From Hymenobacter algoricola (GTDB taxonomy: Bacteria; Bacteroidota; Bacteroidia; Cytophagales; Hymenobacteraceae), in assembly GCF_039539525.1 (NCBI RefSeq), contig NZ_BAABDH010000021.1, positions 62,001-126,000 of the forward strand: a stretch of 64,000 bases of DNA. The letters run 5' to 3'. Position 1 is the stretch's first letter, and each line of letters opens with the position of its first letter. The position numbers and the translations under genes are program-made. The notes under the pieces are model-generated. The model was not told the origin of the DNA, did not search any database, and saw only the letters and a list, made by a program, of their open reading frames with translations. Positions 32,360-41,497 of this stretch are shown here, piece by piece.

Positions 32360-32402
32360 AAAAACCAAAACAGCCGCCGCAACCCGAAAGCTGCGGCGGC
32401 TG
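32360..32402 (-). terminator. Terminator of RNase P RNA
   Basis: On the minus strand, CAGCCGCCGCA/TGCGGCGGCTG (32392-32402 and 32371-32381) is followed by a T-rich tract, directly after the 3' end of rnpB. Confidence 0.8.
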
Positions 32403-32411
32403 CCGAAAGAC

Positions 32412-32820
32412 GCATGATGAGTCTGTAAGCCGGGTTTTGTACGCGGCCCCGAAAGGCCGCGTCTCCACCATTTATCTAGGCCAGTCCTCGCGGAAAGGCT
32501 CCATCAACCTACCCACGGATGCCGGACGAGCCGCCCGGTGCCCGGGGTTGCCCCCGGACGTATCCGCTTATTTGGTCTTTCAACCCCTGAGGTTTACCCA
32601 GCCGGACTGGTCACCCAGCCGCTGGTGCGCTCTTACCGCACCTTTTCACCCTTACCGGCGCCGGCCGAAGCCGGCACGTAGGCGGTAGTTTTCTGTGGCA
32701 CTGGCTGTCTGGACCTTGCGGCCCATCCTTCCCGTTAGGAAGCAGGGTGCGCTGCGTTGCCCGGACTTTCCTCGTCGCCGGCTTAAAGCCCCGGCGCCGC
32801 GGTGGAGCGACTCATCACGG
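32412..32820 (-). ncRNA. rnpB: RNase P RNA, bacterial type A
   Basis: The RNA that matures the 5' ends of tRNAs, about 400 nt, read leftward. The two ends pair as helix P1: GATGAGTC (32816-32809) with GACTCATC (32423-32416). The 5' part contains the rnpB start GAGTCGCTCCACCGC; the 3' part ends with AAACCCGGCTTACAGACTCA, the conserved region near the mature end. The J/P elements GAGGAAAGTCCGGGC (near 32773-32759) are diagnostic of RNase P. A -7 element TACCTTTA is just upstream (32824-32831) and a terminator just downstream. Exact ends are estimated to within a few bases. Confidence 0.93.
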
Positions 32821-32823
32821 GGG

Positions 32824-32831
32824 TAAAGGTA
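32824..32831 (-). promoter_or_regulatory. -7 element TACCTTTA of rnpB
   Basis: Seven of eight bases match TAnnTTTG. It ends about 4-7 bp before the expected 5' end of the RNA, as required for a promoter. Confidence 0.5.
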
Positions 32832-32893
32832 GGCAGGGATTAATCAATAATGCCGCCGGCTGCGACGTAGATGCAGTCGGATACCGCGATTTT

Positions 32894-33688
32894 TCACCGC
32901 TTTACCACCAGCCGCACGGTCTGCACGGCTGATTCGGCCCCGGTTACCCGCAGGATATACGTGCCTTCTGACCACTCCCGCACCGGTAGCTCCAGCGTTG
33001 CTGCCTGGGCCGGCAGCACCCGGACCAGCTGCCCCGCCTGAGTATAGACCTGCACGGTGCGGGTGGCGGGGGTGGCGAAGTCGAGCGTGGCGTGGGTATT
33101 GGCCGGATTGGGATAGAGGCTTAGGGTGGCAGCGGGGGCAGTTTCGGCCACGCGGGCCGCCAACGGCCGGGCTATGCGGTAGGTCTCGAAGCTGTCCAGC
33201 TCTGTGCGGTAGAAGGCGCGTAGCGTGCGCATGTCGAAGCGCATGCGGGTGCTGTCGTTGCCGAGGATCCGATAGCGGATCAACTCCCCGAACTGCCCTT
33301 GCTTCACCACCGCCGAAAGGTCTTCCATCTGCCGGTAGCCCCGGTTCAGCCCCGTTACCTCATTACCGCGAATACGTACCGCGTGTACCCAGCAGCTTCC
33401 CGCTTCCCTCAGCTCTACCACGTAGTACAGGCGGCGGTGGTGAAATGCCTGTCCTTCGAGCACCAGGCTGGTATCGCGGAGGTCGATGAGCCGGTTGAGG
33501 CGGGTAGCGGGGTCGAAACGCACTTGCAGGTGTACCGTGTCGGAGGGGCCGAGCAGCGTCAGGTCGGAGCCCAGCACCCTAGCCAGATTAACTGGGTGGG
33601 ACACGGTAAACTCGTCGAAACGGGCAGTCGGGTCATCGCAGCCCGTGAGCAGCAGGCTGAGTAAGAATAGAGCGGGGGAATACTTCAT
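32894..33688 (-). CDS. Lipoprotein with C-terminal T9SS sorting domain
   Basis: A 264-residue exported protein. The N-terminus MKYSPALFLLSLLLTGCDDP is a lipoprotein signal with LLTGC as lipobox. The middle region is beta-rich and has no recognised domain. The last 75 residues are a type A T9SS sorting tail: LSLYPNPANTHATLDF, VQVYTQAGQLVRVL, EWSEGTYILRVTG and a final basic VVKR. Lipid anchoring and T9SS sorting are an unusual pair. It may be a secreted protein with a misread signal class or a truly dual-sorted one. A single gene downstream of rnpB. Confidence 0.75.
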   Translation of the reverse strand: MKYSPALFLLSLLLTGCDDPTARFDEFTVSHPVNLARVLGSDLTLLGPSDTVHLQVRFDPATRLNRLIDLRDTSLVLEGQAFHHRRLYYVVELREAGSCWVHAVRIRGNEVTGLNRGYRQMEDLSAVVKQGQFGELIRYRILGNDSTRMRFDMRTLRAFYRTELDSFETYRIARPLAARVAETAPAATLSLYPNPANTHATLDFATPATRTVQVYTQAGQLVRVLPAQAATLELPVREWSEGTYILRVTGAESAVQTVRLVVKR

Positions 33689-33806
33689 AGCGCGGTAAAG
33701 CAGGGTTACCCCGGTTTATACGCCTCGTACTACTATGTAACCCCCCGGAACCGCTCGGGACCAGCTGCCCGCGGACAATGGCACATCAGCTACCCAAGCT
33801 TTACCG

Positions 33807-35660
33807 TTACTTCCCCTCCCACACGTTATCCACCTTGTTATTATCCGGCACGTAGGTGCTGCCCAGTACCACTTTCTTCACCGCTTTGCCGCCGTCCACG
33901 GGCACCGTCACCGTCGTATTACCGGCCTGCCACACGGCTACCGAGCGGTGGATTTTCTGGGTGGTGTTGTCGGCGAAAGTGATGGTCAAATCTACCGGCA
34001 CGGGCTTGGTGCCTTTGGCCTGCACGACGATACTCTGGGGCGTGACGCTTTGCAAAGCCAGGTCGGGGTAGCCGCCGTCGAAAAACCAGCGCTGCCAGAA
34101 CCAGTTCAGGTTCTGGCCGGCCCCGGCGTTCATCGAGTTGAAGAAGTCGTAGGGCATGGGGTGCTTGCCGTTCCAGTTGCGGATGTAGGTGTGCAGGGCC
34201 TTGGTAAACAGCTCGTCGCCGAGCATATCCTTCACGTAGAGGTAGCCCAGGGCGGGCTTGGGGTAGGAGTTGAGGAAAAAGGCCGTGCCGCTCTGCTGGG
34301 TGCTGAGCGTGGTGATGGGCACGTCGACTTCGGTGGCCGCGGCGCGGGCGTAGGGCTCCACGCCGTAGTCGTCCACCATTTTAGGCTCGATGAGCGGCGA
34401 GATGATCCACTCGCCGATGGTGGCCCAGCCCTCGTCCATCCAGCCGTACTTGGTTTCGTTGACGCCCATATAAAACGGGAACATGGTGTGGAATATCTCG
34501 TGGTCGGTGAGGGTGATGACGTCCTCGCGCTTGTCGAGCGGGTTGTCGTTCACCATCATCGGGTACTCCATCTGGTCGAGGCCGTCGAATACGGTTTCGT
34601 GGGAGTAGGGGAAGGGCCACTTCGGAAACGTGTAGCTCATGGCTTCCACCGTGCGGCGCCCAAACTGGGCTACTTCCTCGAAGTCCTTATGCTTGGGGTT
34701 GTACACGGCATCGACGCGGGTGCGCCGTTTGGTGGCCGGGTCCACCACCAGGCTGGTGGCCTGCCACACGTAGTGGTCGGTGGTGGCAAACACGAAGTCG
34801 GTTACGTTCCGGGCCTCAAACAGCCAGGTGTTCTGGGCGTTGGCGGCCGTGATGTCCTTACGGGCCAGGTCGACGGGGCCGATGATGGTGGTGTAGGCGT
34901 CCTTTTGCTCGGCGTCGCGCAGGCGCTGGGCGTACTTTTTGGTCAGCACCTTATCGGCATTCAGCAGCTCGCCGGTGGCCCACACCACGAAGTTGCGGGG
35001 CACGGTAATGGCGGCCTTGAAGTTGCCGAAGTCGTTGTAGAACTCCTGGCTGCCGTTGTAGGCGAAGCGGTTCCAGCCGTCGATGTCGTCGTAGACGGCA
35101 ATGCGGGGGAAGAAGTAGGCCACGAAATCGGCGTTTTCCTCCACCTCGCCGGTGCGCATGTGGGAGCCTTTATTCAGGGTGTAAGAGTAAGCCACCGTCA
35201 CTTTCGCCGCCTGCTGCGGCCCCAGCGCCCGGCGCAGACTCACCGGCATATTCGTGCCGTCGATGCGCAACTTATCCACGTCGGAAGCCACGCCGTTGAT
35301 GCTGAGCTGCTCGATTTTGACACCCTCACTCACGTCCTCAGGCTTGATGGACGAAGCCCGGGCGCCGCCCTTCTGGTAGTAGTTGGGGTAGAGCTTAAAC
35401 CAGATCTGCCGCAGCGAGTCGGGGCTGTTGTTGAGGTAGGTGATATCCACGGAGCCCTTTACCAAGCGCGTGGCCGGGTCGAAGCTGACTTTGAGGTCGT
35501 AGTCGGCGGTGTTCTGCCAGTACTTCGGACCCGGCTGGCCGGTTTCACTGCGGGTACCCTTGGCGTAGGTGGCCTGCAGGTTGAGCGGCACGGGTAGATT
35601 CTGTTGGGCCAGGGCAGGGGCACTAAGCAGGAGCAGGGCGGCGAGAAGCTTGAGGTTCAT
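33807..35660 (-). CDS. Secreted M1-family metallopeptidase
   Basis: A 617-residue aminopeptidase-type enzyme. ATG 35660 gives a signal peptide MNLKLLAALLLLSAPALAQ. The N-terminal domain contains WQNTADYDLKVSFDPATRLVKG and the exopeptidase-type loop GLDQMEYPMM. The zinc site is HEIFH (387-391) with the third ligand Glu410 in KYGWMDEGWA, giving HExxH-18-E. No T9SS tail is present; the protein ends STYVPDNNKVDNVWEGK, so it may be periplasmic. It would clip N-terminal residues from peptides. Confidence 0.92.
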   Translation of the reverse strand: MNLKLLAALLLLSAPALAQQNLPVPLNLQATYAKGTRSETGQPGPKYWQNTADYDLKVSFDPATRLVKGSVDITYLNNSPDSLRQIWFKLYPNYYQKGGARASSIKPEDVSEGVKIEQLSINGVASDVDKLRIDGTNMPVSLRRALGPQQAAKVTVAYSYTLNKGSHMRTGEVEENADFVAYFFPRIAVYDDIDGWNRFAYNGSQEFYNDFGNFKAAITVPRNFVVWATGELLNADKVLTKKYAQRLRDAEQKDAYTTIIGPVDLARKDITAANAQNTWLFEARNVTDFVFATTDHYVWQATSLVVDPATKRRTRVDAVYNPKHKDFEEVAQFGRRTVEAMSYTFPKWPFPYSHETVFDGLDQMEYPMMVNDNPLDKREDVITLTDHEIFHTMFPFYMGVNETKYGWMDEGWATIGEWIISPLIEPKMVDDYGVEPYARAAATEVDVPITTLSTQQSGTAFFLNSYPKPALGYLYVKDMLGDELFTKALHTYIRNWNGKHPMPYDFFNSMNAGAGQNLNWFWQRWFFDGGYPDLALQSVTPQSIVVQAKGTKPVPVDLTITFADNTTQKIHRSVAVWQAGNTTVTVPVDGGKAVKKVVLGSTYVPDNNKVDNVWEGK

Positions 35661-35796
35661 AAGGGGCAGAAGATTTCTGCAAAGTAACGAGGGTGGCACT
35701 GTATTCGGCCCCGAACAAACAGCGGCGGTTCCGGCAGAGGTTTCGCAGAGGTTTCGCGGAGGTCCGCGGAGCGCGAGCGTCCGAAAACCGGCCGGT

Positions 35797-37803
35797 TTAC
35801 TTTCCGAAGGGGTTGCGGGGCTTGGGGGCCCGGCGCGGTATTCCGGACTGCGGCGGCCGCAGCAGCGGCGCTTCCGGCTCGGGCACCACCTGGGCTTCGC
35901 GCAGCGCCTGGCGCAGGCGACTGAGCTTGTTGTACTTGGTGTAGAGGCCTTCGGCGAACAGCAGTACCTGCTCGGTGAGGGCGGGCAGCTCGTACAGCGC
36001 CTTGAGCCAGCTACCGATGCGTTGGTACAGCTCCAGGGTGCGGCGGGGGGTATTGTCGAGGTATTGTTCGGTGCGCTCCATCACGGCATCCAGGGTGGCT
36101 TCGGGCGCCTGGCGGGCGGCCAGCTGCAGTATCTCGGGCAGCTCAGTCAGGTCGGTAGGCGCGTACACGGCCCAGTAGGAAGCGCGCGGACGCGGGTGCC
36201 AGTCGAGCGCCAGGGCCAGGGGCAGCAGCTCGGCCGGCCGGTTTTCGGCCAGCAGCACCCGGGCCCGGAACAGGGGCGCGAACTGGTTGGGGCGCTGCAC
36301 CAGCACCCGCAGCACCAGAGCCGCCCGCTCCTTCACCGTCCACAGACCGGCCAGCGTTTCGAAATCAGCAAAATCCTGCCCGGCTTCGAGGCGGTGCGTC
36401 AGGGCCTTCACGTAGAGCAGCCGGTTCTCGGCGGGCTGCACCTGGGCCAGCACGAAAGTCCCCACCAGCTGGGCGTAGCGGGGCAGGTAGCGCTCGGCCG
36501 CCCGCAGCAGGTCCGGCCGCCGGTCGTGGTCGAGGTAGAACTGGAGCAGGCTCAGGGCTAGGGCCGGATTGAGTGCCGCTTGCTGGGTGGCCAGTAGCTC
36601 CCAGGCGGTCCAGTCGCGGCAGCCGGCGGCCAGGCGCAGTTTCAGCAGGGGCGAGAGCTGCGCCTCGTGGGGCTGCAGGGCCTCGCGCAGGGCCGGGGCC
36701 AGGCTGGGGTTGGAAGCCGCAGCCAGCAGCAGCGCCTGACCGCCCTGGGGCATCGTGGGAGACCATTGGGACTGGCCGGGCCGGGCAGGCCGCAGGGCCT
36801 CCACCACTGGCCGGATGAGCATGGGCAGGCAGCGGGCCGCTTCTTCAGCCGGGAATTCCTGTCGGCTCAGCAGTAGGTCAACTCCCGTTTCAGCCATCAT
36901 CCGTACCCAGACCTCGGCCACCTGCGGGGCATAATGGCTGCCTGAAAACAGATAATAGACATCCGTTTCGGGTTGCTTCACGCCCGTGATACCCAGCCAG
37001 GCCCCGTGCCAGCGGCGCAGGGCCTCGGCCAGTTGCCCGGCTGCCAGGGCCGTTTCAATGGTTGCGGCCACGGGCCGCAGGACCGGTTCCAGCACCACGC
37101 CAACGCGCTGGGCCAGTGGTTGGATAAACCGGCTTACCCCGGCTCCGATTCCGAACATGACGACGGGCTTTTTACCATCGTCATCGGCCAGCTCGTCGTG
37201 GCCGAAGCGCAGGCGGCTCAGGGCCCGGCGCAGCTCGTCGCGCAGGGTTTCCAGCCGGGGCAGGGTGAGGTCGGCAGCAAGCGGATCAGGGAGCAGCGCG
37301 GGGCCGTAGAAATGGGTGAGAAAGGCGCGGGCCAGGGTGGGATTCTGGCGCAGCTCCAGCTCCAGAAACTTCAGCTTCTCGGGCTTGCCTACCTCCCGCA
37401 GCGCCGCTTCCAGCTCCGAGGCCGAAACTACTGCGTCCACCGGCGCGGCTGGGTTGGTGGCCCCCGCTATTCGGGGTGGGGTTGTAGAGTTTTTCGGGGT
37501 CCTGGCGGCTGCTTTGGGGGGTGCGGCCTCTGGGCCGAACTCGTCCAGCACGGCCAGCCCCAGCGCCACGCAGTGCTTGCAGATGCCTTCGTGGTCGTAG
37601 GGGCAGTCGCACCAGAAATCGGGGCCTTCGTCCGTCAGCGTCAGCTCCACGGAGTAGTCGGCGGAGCCGCGCACGAAGGCGGAAAAATAGTCGTCTTCGA
37701 CCCGGTGCCGGACGCGGCCCACGGCTCCTTCCTCAAAGTAGGCCTGCCCGCGGCTGAAACTGGCGGCGGTGGCCTCGGCGCGCAGATCGGCCAACGTGAA
37801 CAT
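35797..37803 (-). CDS. SWIM zinc finger protein
   Basis: A 668-residue protein with an N-terminal SWIM zinc finger: Cys65, Cys67, Cys75 and His77 in FWCDCPYDHEGICKHCVAL fit CxCx7CxH. The preceding segment (FSRGQAYFEEGAVGRV) is the common lead-in. The remaining 570 residues are largely helical, leucine- and alanine-rich repeats without a helicase domain, although SWIM fingers are often found with SNF2 helicases. It probably binds DNA or protein; no more can be said. ATG 37803 is preferred over an upstream in-frame ATG at 37830. No operon partner is obvious. Confidence 0.8.
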   Translation of the reverse strand: MFTLADLRAEATAASFSRGQAYFEEGAVGRVRHRVEDDYFSAFVRGSADYSVELTLTDEGPDFWCDCPYDHEGICKHCVALGLAVLDEFGPEAAPPKAAARTPKNSTTPPRIAGATNPAAPVDAVVSASELEAALREVGKPEKLKFLELELRQNPTLARAFLTHFYGPALLPDPLAADLTLPRLETLRDELRRALSRLRFGHDELADDDGKKPVVMFGIGAGVSRFIQPLAQRVGVVLEPVLRPVAATIETALAAGQLAEALRRWHGAWLGITGVKQPETDVYYLFSGSHYAPQVAEVWVRMMAETGVDLLLSRQEFPAEEAARCLPMLIRPVVEALRPARPGQSQWSPTMPQGGQALLLAAASNPSLAPALREALQPHEAQLSPLLKLRLAAGCRDWTAWELLATQQAALNPALALSLLQFYLDHDRRPDLLRAAERYLPRYAQLVGTFVLAQVQPAENRLLYVKALTHRLEAGQDFADFETLAGLWTVKERAALVLRVLVQRPNQFAPLFRARVLLAENRPAELLPLALALDWHPRPRASYWAVYAPTDLTELPEILQLAARQAPEATLDAVMERTEQYLDNTPRRTLELYQRIGSWLKALYELPALTEQVLLFAEGLYTKYNKLSRLRQALREAQVVPEPEAPLLRPPQSGIPRRAPKPRNPFGK

Positions 37804-37919
37804 GGGCAGCAATGGAAACGGGAGGCTCAAAAATAGCCCAAATTCTGAATTGGTGGCAATGAGGGAAACGAGCAGGGACGGCGTGAAACCGCGGCCGGAA
37901 TTTCCCGCCGAGGTAGGCG

Positions 37920-38810
37920 CTACCCCATTTCGGCCCGCGCCTGGCGCAGAATGGCTGCCCAGTGGCGCAGGTACAGCATGTGTCCCTCGCCGGGCAGCAG
38001 GTTGATCCGGGCCTGCGGAATCCGCTCGGTGAGGTAGTGCAGGCTTTCCGGGGGCCAGATGGTGTCGGCGGTGCCGTGCCAGATGGTGGTGGAAGCCTGA
38101 ACGGCAGCCAGGGAAAACGGGAGCGGTTGGCAGATGGCGCGGCTGTCGAAATACACGCCCTGGCCCTCGTGGGTGAAGCCCTGCACGGCCGCGTCGCGCA
38201 GCAGCAAGCGGTTGGCGGGCTCGAAGCCCACGACCTGCTCGGGCGGGCCGAAGATCAGCCGGAGGAACTTGTCAATGGAAGCATCCGGCTTTTCCTGCCA
38301 CTCCTCGCTGATTTCGGCGAAGGCCAGCCGGCCCAGGGCGGGCAGGTACTCGTTGGCGTAGCGGATGGTTTTCCAGCCCATGGTGAAATCCTCGTAGGCG
38401 GCCGGGTCGCCGAAGGGCAGGATGGTGCTGAGCAGATGCAGGCTGGCCACCCGCCCCGGGTAGCGCGCCGCCAGCGCCAGGCCGTGCAGTCCGCCCGCCG
38501 ACCAGCCCGCCACGCCCAGCCGGCCCGGCACCTGCAGCGCGTCGACAGCCCCCAGCACATCGGCCGCAAACGAGTCCAGCGTCAGGTTCTCATCCACATC
38601 CGAGTGCCCCGCCCCGGGCCGGTCGGGGGCCAGCACCTGCAGCTGCAGCTCGGCCAGCAGCGCCGCGCATGGGGGCACTGACAAACCGGAGGAGGCGTAG
38701 CCGTGGTGAAAAATGACGGCTGGGTGGGCCGGGTTGCCATAGCGCGTCAGGCCCAGCCGGCGGCCGTCGGGCAGGGATACGGTAAGCGGCTGGGCGAAAG
38801 GAGTGGGCAT
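37920..38810 (-). CDS. Alpha/beta hydrolase
   Basis: A 296-residue cytoplasmic hydrolase. Motifs: oxyanion-hole region AVIFHHGYASSGLS, LAPDRPGAGHSD, the nucleophile elbow VAGWSAGGLHGLALA (GxSxG, Ser in GWSAG), and the late His in LLPGEGHMLYLRHW; the acid residue should be near WHGTADTIWPPESLH. The substrate is not predictable. ATG 38810 (MPTPFAQPLTVSLPDG) is chosen over the ATG at 38837. A palindromic element lies just upstream. Confidence 0.88.
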   Translation of the reverse strand: MPTPFAQPLTVSLPDGRRLGLTRYGNPAHPAVIFHHGYASSGLSVPPCAALLAELQLQVLAPDRPGAGHSDVDENLTLDSFAADVLGAVDALQVPGRLGVAGWSAGGLHGLALAARYPGRVASLHLLSTILPFGDPAAYEDFTMGWKTIRYANEYLPALGRLAFAEISEEWQEKPDASIDKFLRLIFGPPEQVVGFEPANRLLLRDAAVQGFTHEGQGVYFDSRAICQPLPFSLAAVQASTTIWHGTADTIWPPESLHYLTERIPQARINLLPGEGHMLYLRHWAAILRQARAEMG

Positions 38811-38838
38811 GATAAATTCAGGGAGAGTTGAAAACAAA

Positions 38839-38951
38839 ATCGGCTGTCATCCTGAGCCTGCGAAGGACCTTAGCACGGCTGAACGACAAGCGTAACGACG
38901 ACTTGTTCTACTGTGATAGGGTCCTTTGCTCTGCTCAGGATGACAGCCGAT
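38839..38951. repeat. Palindromic element with perfect 19-bp arms
   Basis: ATCGGCTGTCATCCTGAGC (38839-38857) and its exact complement (38933-38951) enclose AAGGACCTT...GGGTCCTTT boxes. Clearest single example of the family's arm sequence. Confidence 0.9.
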
Positions 38952-38966
38952 TTCTGGGTAGCCTTA

Positions 38967-40088
38967 CTACTTCAGCCGCACCAGCGTGGCGCCGTAGCCG
39001 AACTTCTCCTTCTGGGCGTCCTCGAAGAACTTGATGTCCTTGTTGCGGCTGAGCAGCTTGTGCAGCTCCTTGCGCAGGGTGCCGTTGCCGGAGCCGTGGA
39101 TAAACACGATTTCGTGCATGTTGGTGGCCAGCGCCCGGCTCAGCGTGTCTTCGAAAGCATCGATCTGGAGCTTCAGAATGGCGGTGTTGCTCAGCGGCGG
39201 CTCCTCGGTGGCGGCATCGGGGCGCAGCGCCTCCAGGTGCAGGTCCACCTCGTGGGGCGGGGCCGTAATGGCTTTGGCGGGCTCGGGCAGCGGGGCCATG
39301 GCGGCGGGCTTGGCGGGGGCGTTGCCGCTGAGCTGCTGCTGCAGGGTTTCGGCCAGCTTGTCGGGAGCTACCACGGCCGGGGCGGCGGGCTTCTCGTCGA
39401 GCTGAAACAGGTAGGCCTCACGCTGGAGCACGGGCACGTTGGGCTGGCGGCTGGTGTAGAAGCTGGCGGCCCGGAACTGCAGGCGCTTGGTGAGCAGCTC
39501 GTAAGGCGTGGTATCGTTTACCTGGTGGGGCAGCAGCTGAAACACCGGGGCGGGCCACTTGTCGAAGTCCTTCAGGTGCCAGTGGCCCAGCGGCTTGCTG
39601 GCCGATTTGGCCGGCAGCCGGTCGGCGCTCAGGGCACGGTACTTGTCGGCGGTTTCCTCCCCATAAGTAAACAGCACGTCGCGCTCCGTATGGTTGACCA
39701 GGTGCAGGGCCAGCAGCTCCGGCGACTGGTGAATCAGGGCCAGGTACAGCCCCTTCTGCACCGGCACCGCCTTGACGGGGGCCGTGGGTGGCGGACTTTC
39801 CCCGGTGGGCTTTTTGGCCGCCGCCGCCTGGTTCTGGCTGGCCGCCTTGGCAGCTTTAGCGGCGTTGGCCGCGCCGGTGGAGGCAGCTTTTTTCTCGGCC
39901 GCAATGGCGCTGGCGCTCTGTCCGAAGGCTTTCTGCTCCTCGGCGGCTACCACCACCACCTCGCGGCGCAGCACCGGAATGGTAAAGTCATTGTCGATGG
40001 CTACCTCCACGAGGTCGTTGTCGAGCAGGCGCGTAACGATGCCTTCCTCGCGGCCTGTAAGCAGGCGGACCCGGTCTCCTACGTTCAT
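38967..40088 (-). CDS. DUF2027/Smr domain protein
   Basis: A 373-residue cytoplasmic protein, start ATG 40088 (MNVGDRVRLLTGREEGIVTRLL). The N-terminal part is a KOW/Tudor-like beta module with VEVAIDNDFTIPVLRREVVVV, then an Ala/Lys-rich linker (about 60-105). The central DUF2027 region includes GLYLALIHQSPELLALHLVNHT. The C-terminal Smr domain is marked by HEVDLHLEALRPD and VFIHGSGNGTLRKELHKLL, the latter with the HGxGxGxLR nuclease-like motif. In MutS2 and other proteins Smr nicks DNA or cleaves RNA. DUF2027-Smr fusions are specific to Bacteroidota; the role is unknown. Confidence 0.9.
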   Translation of the reverse strand: MNVGDRVRLLTGREEGIVTRLLDNDLVEVAIDNDFTIPVLRREVVVVAAEEQKAFGQSASAIAAEKKAASTGAANAAKAAKAASQNQAAAAKKPTGESPPPTAPVKAVPVQKGLYLALIHQSPELLALHLVNHTERDVLFTYGEETADKYRALSADRLPAKSASKPLGHWHLKDFDKWPAPVFQLLPHQVNDTTPYELLTKRLQFRAASFYTSRQPNVPVLQREAYLFQLDEKPAAPAVVAPDKLAETLQQQLSGNAPAKPAAMAPLPEPAKAITAPPHEVDLHLEALRPDAATEEPPLSNTAILKLQIDAFEDTLSRALATNMHEIVFIHGSGNGTLRKELHKLLSRNKDIKFFEDAQKEKFGYGATLVRLK

Positions 40089-40267
40089 AATGCTGGAATT
40101 CTGGATGTTGAATTTTAAATGCGGAGCGCGGCCGTCCTGGGGCCGCGCAGCGGCTGCAAGGTACGCAGAATCGCCCCCGCCGGTCTTGGCCGACCGGGGC
40201 CGGCAGCCAGGAACACCGCGCCGGCCGGCTTCATTCCCCGCCGCACAGATTCCGCCCGCGGCAGCGC

Positions 40268-41323
40268 CTAGTAGTAGAGTCCGTGTAAGCGCAGGCCGTT
40301 GCGGGAGTTGTATTCCAGGGCCGGGGCGGGCAGGTGGAAGATGCTGGCCACGTAAAACACCCGCTTGAGCAGCTTGCTGCGGGTCGGAATCCGCAGCAGG
40401 TTCACGTCGAAGGTGAGGTAGTACTGCCGGTAGGCCTGCAGCCCCAGCGCGGCGTTGGCGTGGGCATCGTTGAACACCATCTGCTGGGCACCGTAGCCCA
40501 CGGCGGGCTGCAGCCACTTGGGCCACCGGCTTTCGGGGTTCAGCCAGGCGGCCAGGTCGGCGCACAGCCAGTAGGTCTGGCCGTTGTAGTCCTTCAGATG
40601 CTGCTCGCCCAAGGACTTGCCCAGCACGTTGGGGCGGAGGCCGGCGTAGCGGGTGGTATGAAACGAGTACTTGGGCATCAGCCGCACCTCGTGCCAGGCC
40701 AGCTGCTGGGCTATCAGGCCGGCCGAACCCAGGAAGTTGGCGGTCAGGTCGGTAGCTGAGGCGCCGTAGGCCGGGTCGTGGCCGTCGAAGTACTCGATGG
40801 GAGTCTGGAGCACGAAGCCCACGAAGCCGCCGTACCAGAGGGCGCGCCGCTCGGGCACGCCGGCCCAGCGCAGCATGTCCACGGCCCCGCGGCTTTCGTG
40901 AAAGGCGCCCCAGAAGTGCCCGGCCTTGTCCAGCTGCTTCCACTCAGCAAGGTCGTCGAACCAGTGAAACGAGCTCTTGGCCCCGGTATACCAGCCCTGA
41001 TCCAGCACGTAGAGCAGGCCCGAGTACGTGACGGCCAGGCCACCCGCCAGCAGGGGCAGGCGCCGGCTCAGGCCGCTGGAGTCGGCCGGCAATGCCAGGG
41101 AAGGAGCTACGGGCTGCCAGCGGCGGGCCGAAGAAGGCCAGGTACCAACGGGGCGGGGAGCATCGGCCGGGTTTGGCAAGACGGCCGTAGTCGTGTCGGC
41201 GGCCGGTAGCGGCGGGGCAGCCGCCACCGACTGCGCCCGGCTGCTCAGCGGCCCGGTCAGCAGCAGCGCCACCAGCCCGGGCCACCACTTGCTACTTGCA
41301 GAAAAACGGGAAGCTGGTATCAT
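40268..41323 (-). CDS. DUF2279 protein
   Basis: A 351-residue exported or membrane protein; ATG 41323 gives MIPASRFSASSKWWPGLVALLL, a possible signal sequence ending near SSRAQ. The family motifs are visible: QGWYTGAKSSFHWFDDLAEWKQLDKAGHFWGAFH, then ALWYGGFVGFVLQTPIEYFDG, with DKxGHxxxxF and TxxEYxDG being typical of DUF2279. The region may insert into the outer or inner membrane. Function is unknown. A monocistronic gene divergent from the GH13 gene. Confidence 0.85.
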   Translation of the reverse strand: MIPASRFSASSKWWPGLVALLLTGPLSSRAQSVAAAPPLPAADTTTAVLPNPADAPRPVGTWPSSARRWQPVAPSLALPADSSGLSRRLPLLAGGLAVTYSGLLYVLDQGWYTGAKSSFHWFDDLAEWKQLDKAGHFWGAFHESRGAVDMLRWAGVPERRALWYGGFVGFVLQTPIEYFDGHDPAYGASATDLTANFLGSAGLIAQQLAWHEVRLMPKYSFHTTRYAGLRPNVLGKSLGEQHLKDYNGQTYWLCADLAAWLNPESRWPKWLQPAVGYGAQQMVFNDAHANAALGLQAYRQYYLTFDVNLLRIPTRSKLLKRVFYVASIFHLPAPALEYNSRNGLRLHGLYY

Positions 41324-41382
41324 GCACGGACGGCCCCGACGGCCGCCGGGCGTCAAAGCTACGAACAAAAGCCCGGGCCGGC

Positions 41383-41414
41383 TTGGCTGTCGGATAGATT
41401 GTTGCGTATCTTTA
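41383..41414 (+). promoter_or_regulatory. Candidate promoter of the GH13 gene
   Basis: TTG (41383-41385), a 21-bp spacer and TATCTTTA (41407-41414), seven of eight bases in the -7 element. The start codon is 84 bp downstream. Confidence 0.45.
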
Positions 41415-41497
41415 AGCTCGGTTTTTACCGCCTCATCACTCCTTTTTTGTTGCGTAATATGTTTACGCTCCTGTTTTCCCCACTTCCCACCATTTCC

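Noticed and set aside
40089..40943. N-terminal extension of the Smr protein frame
   Set aside because: The upstream part overlaps the DUF2279 gene on the same strand in another phase and is Arg/Ala-rich; the domain starts at ATG 40088.
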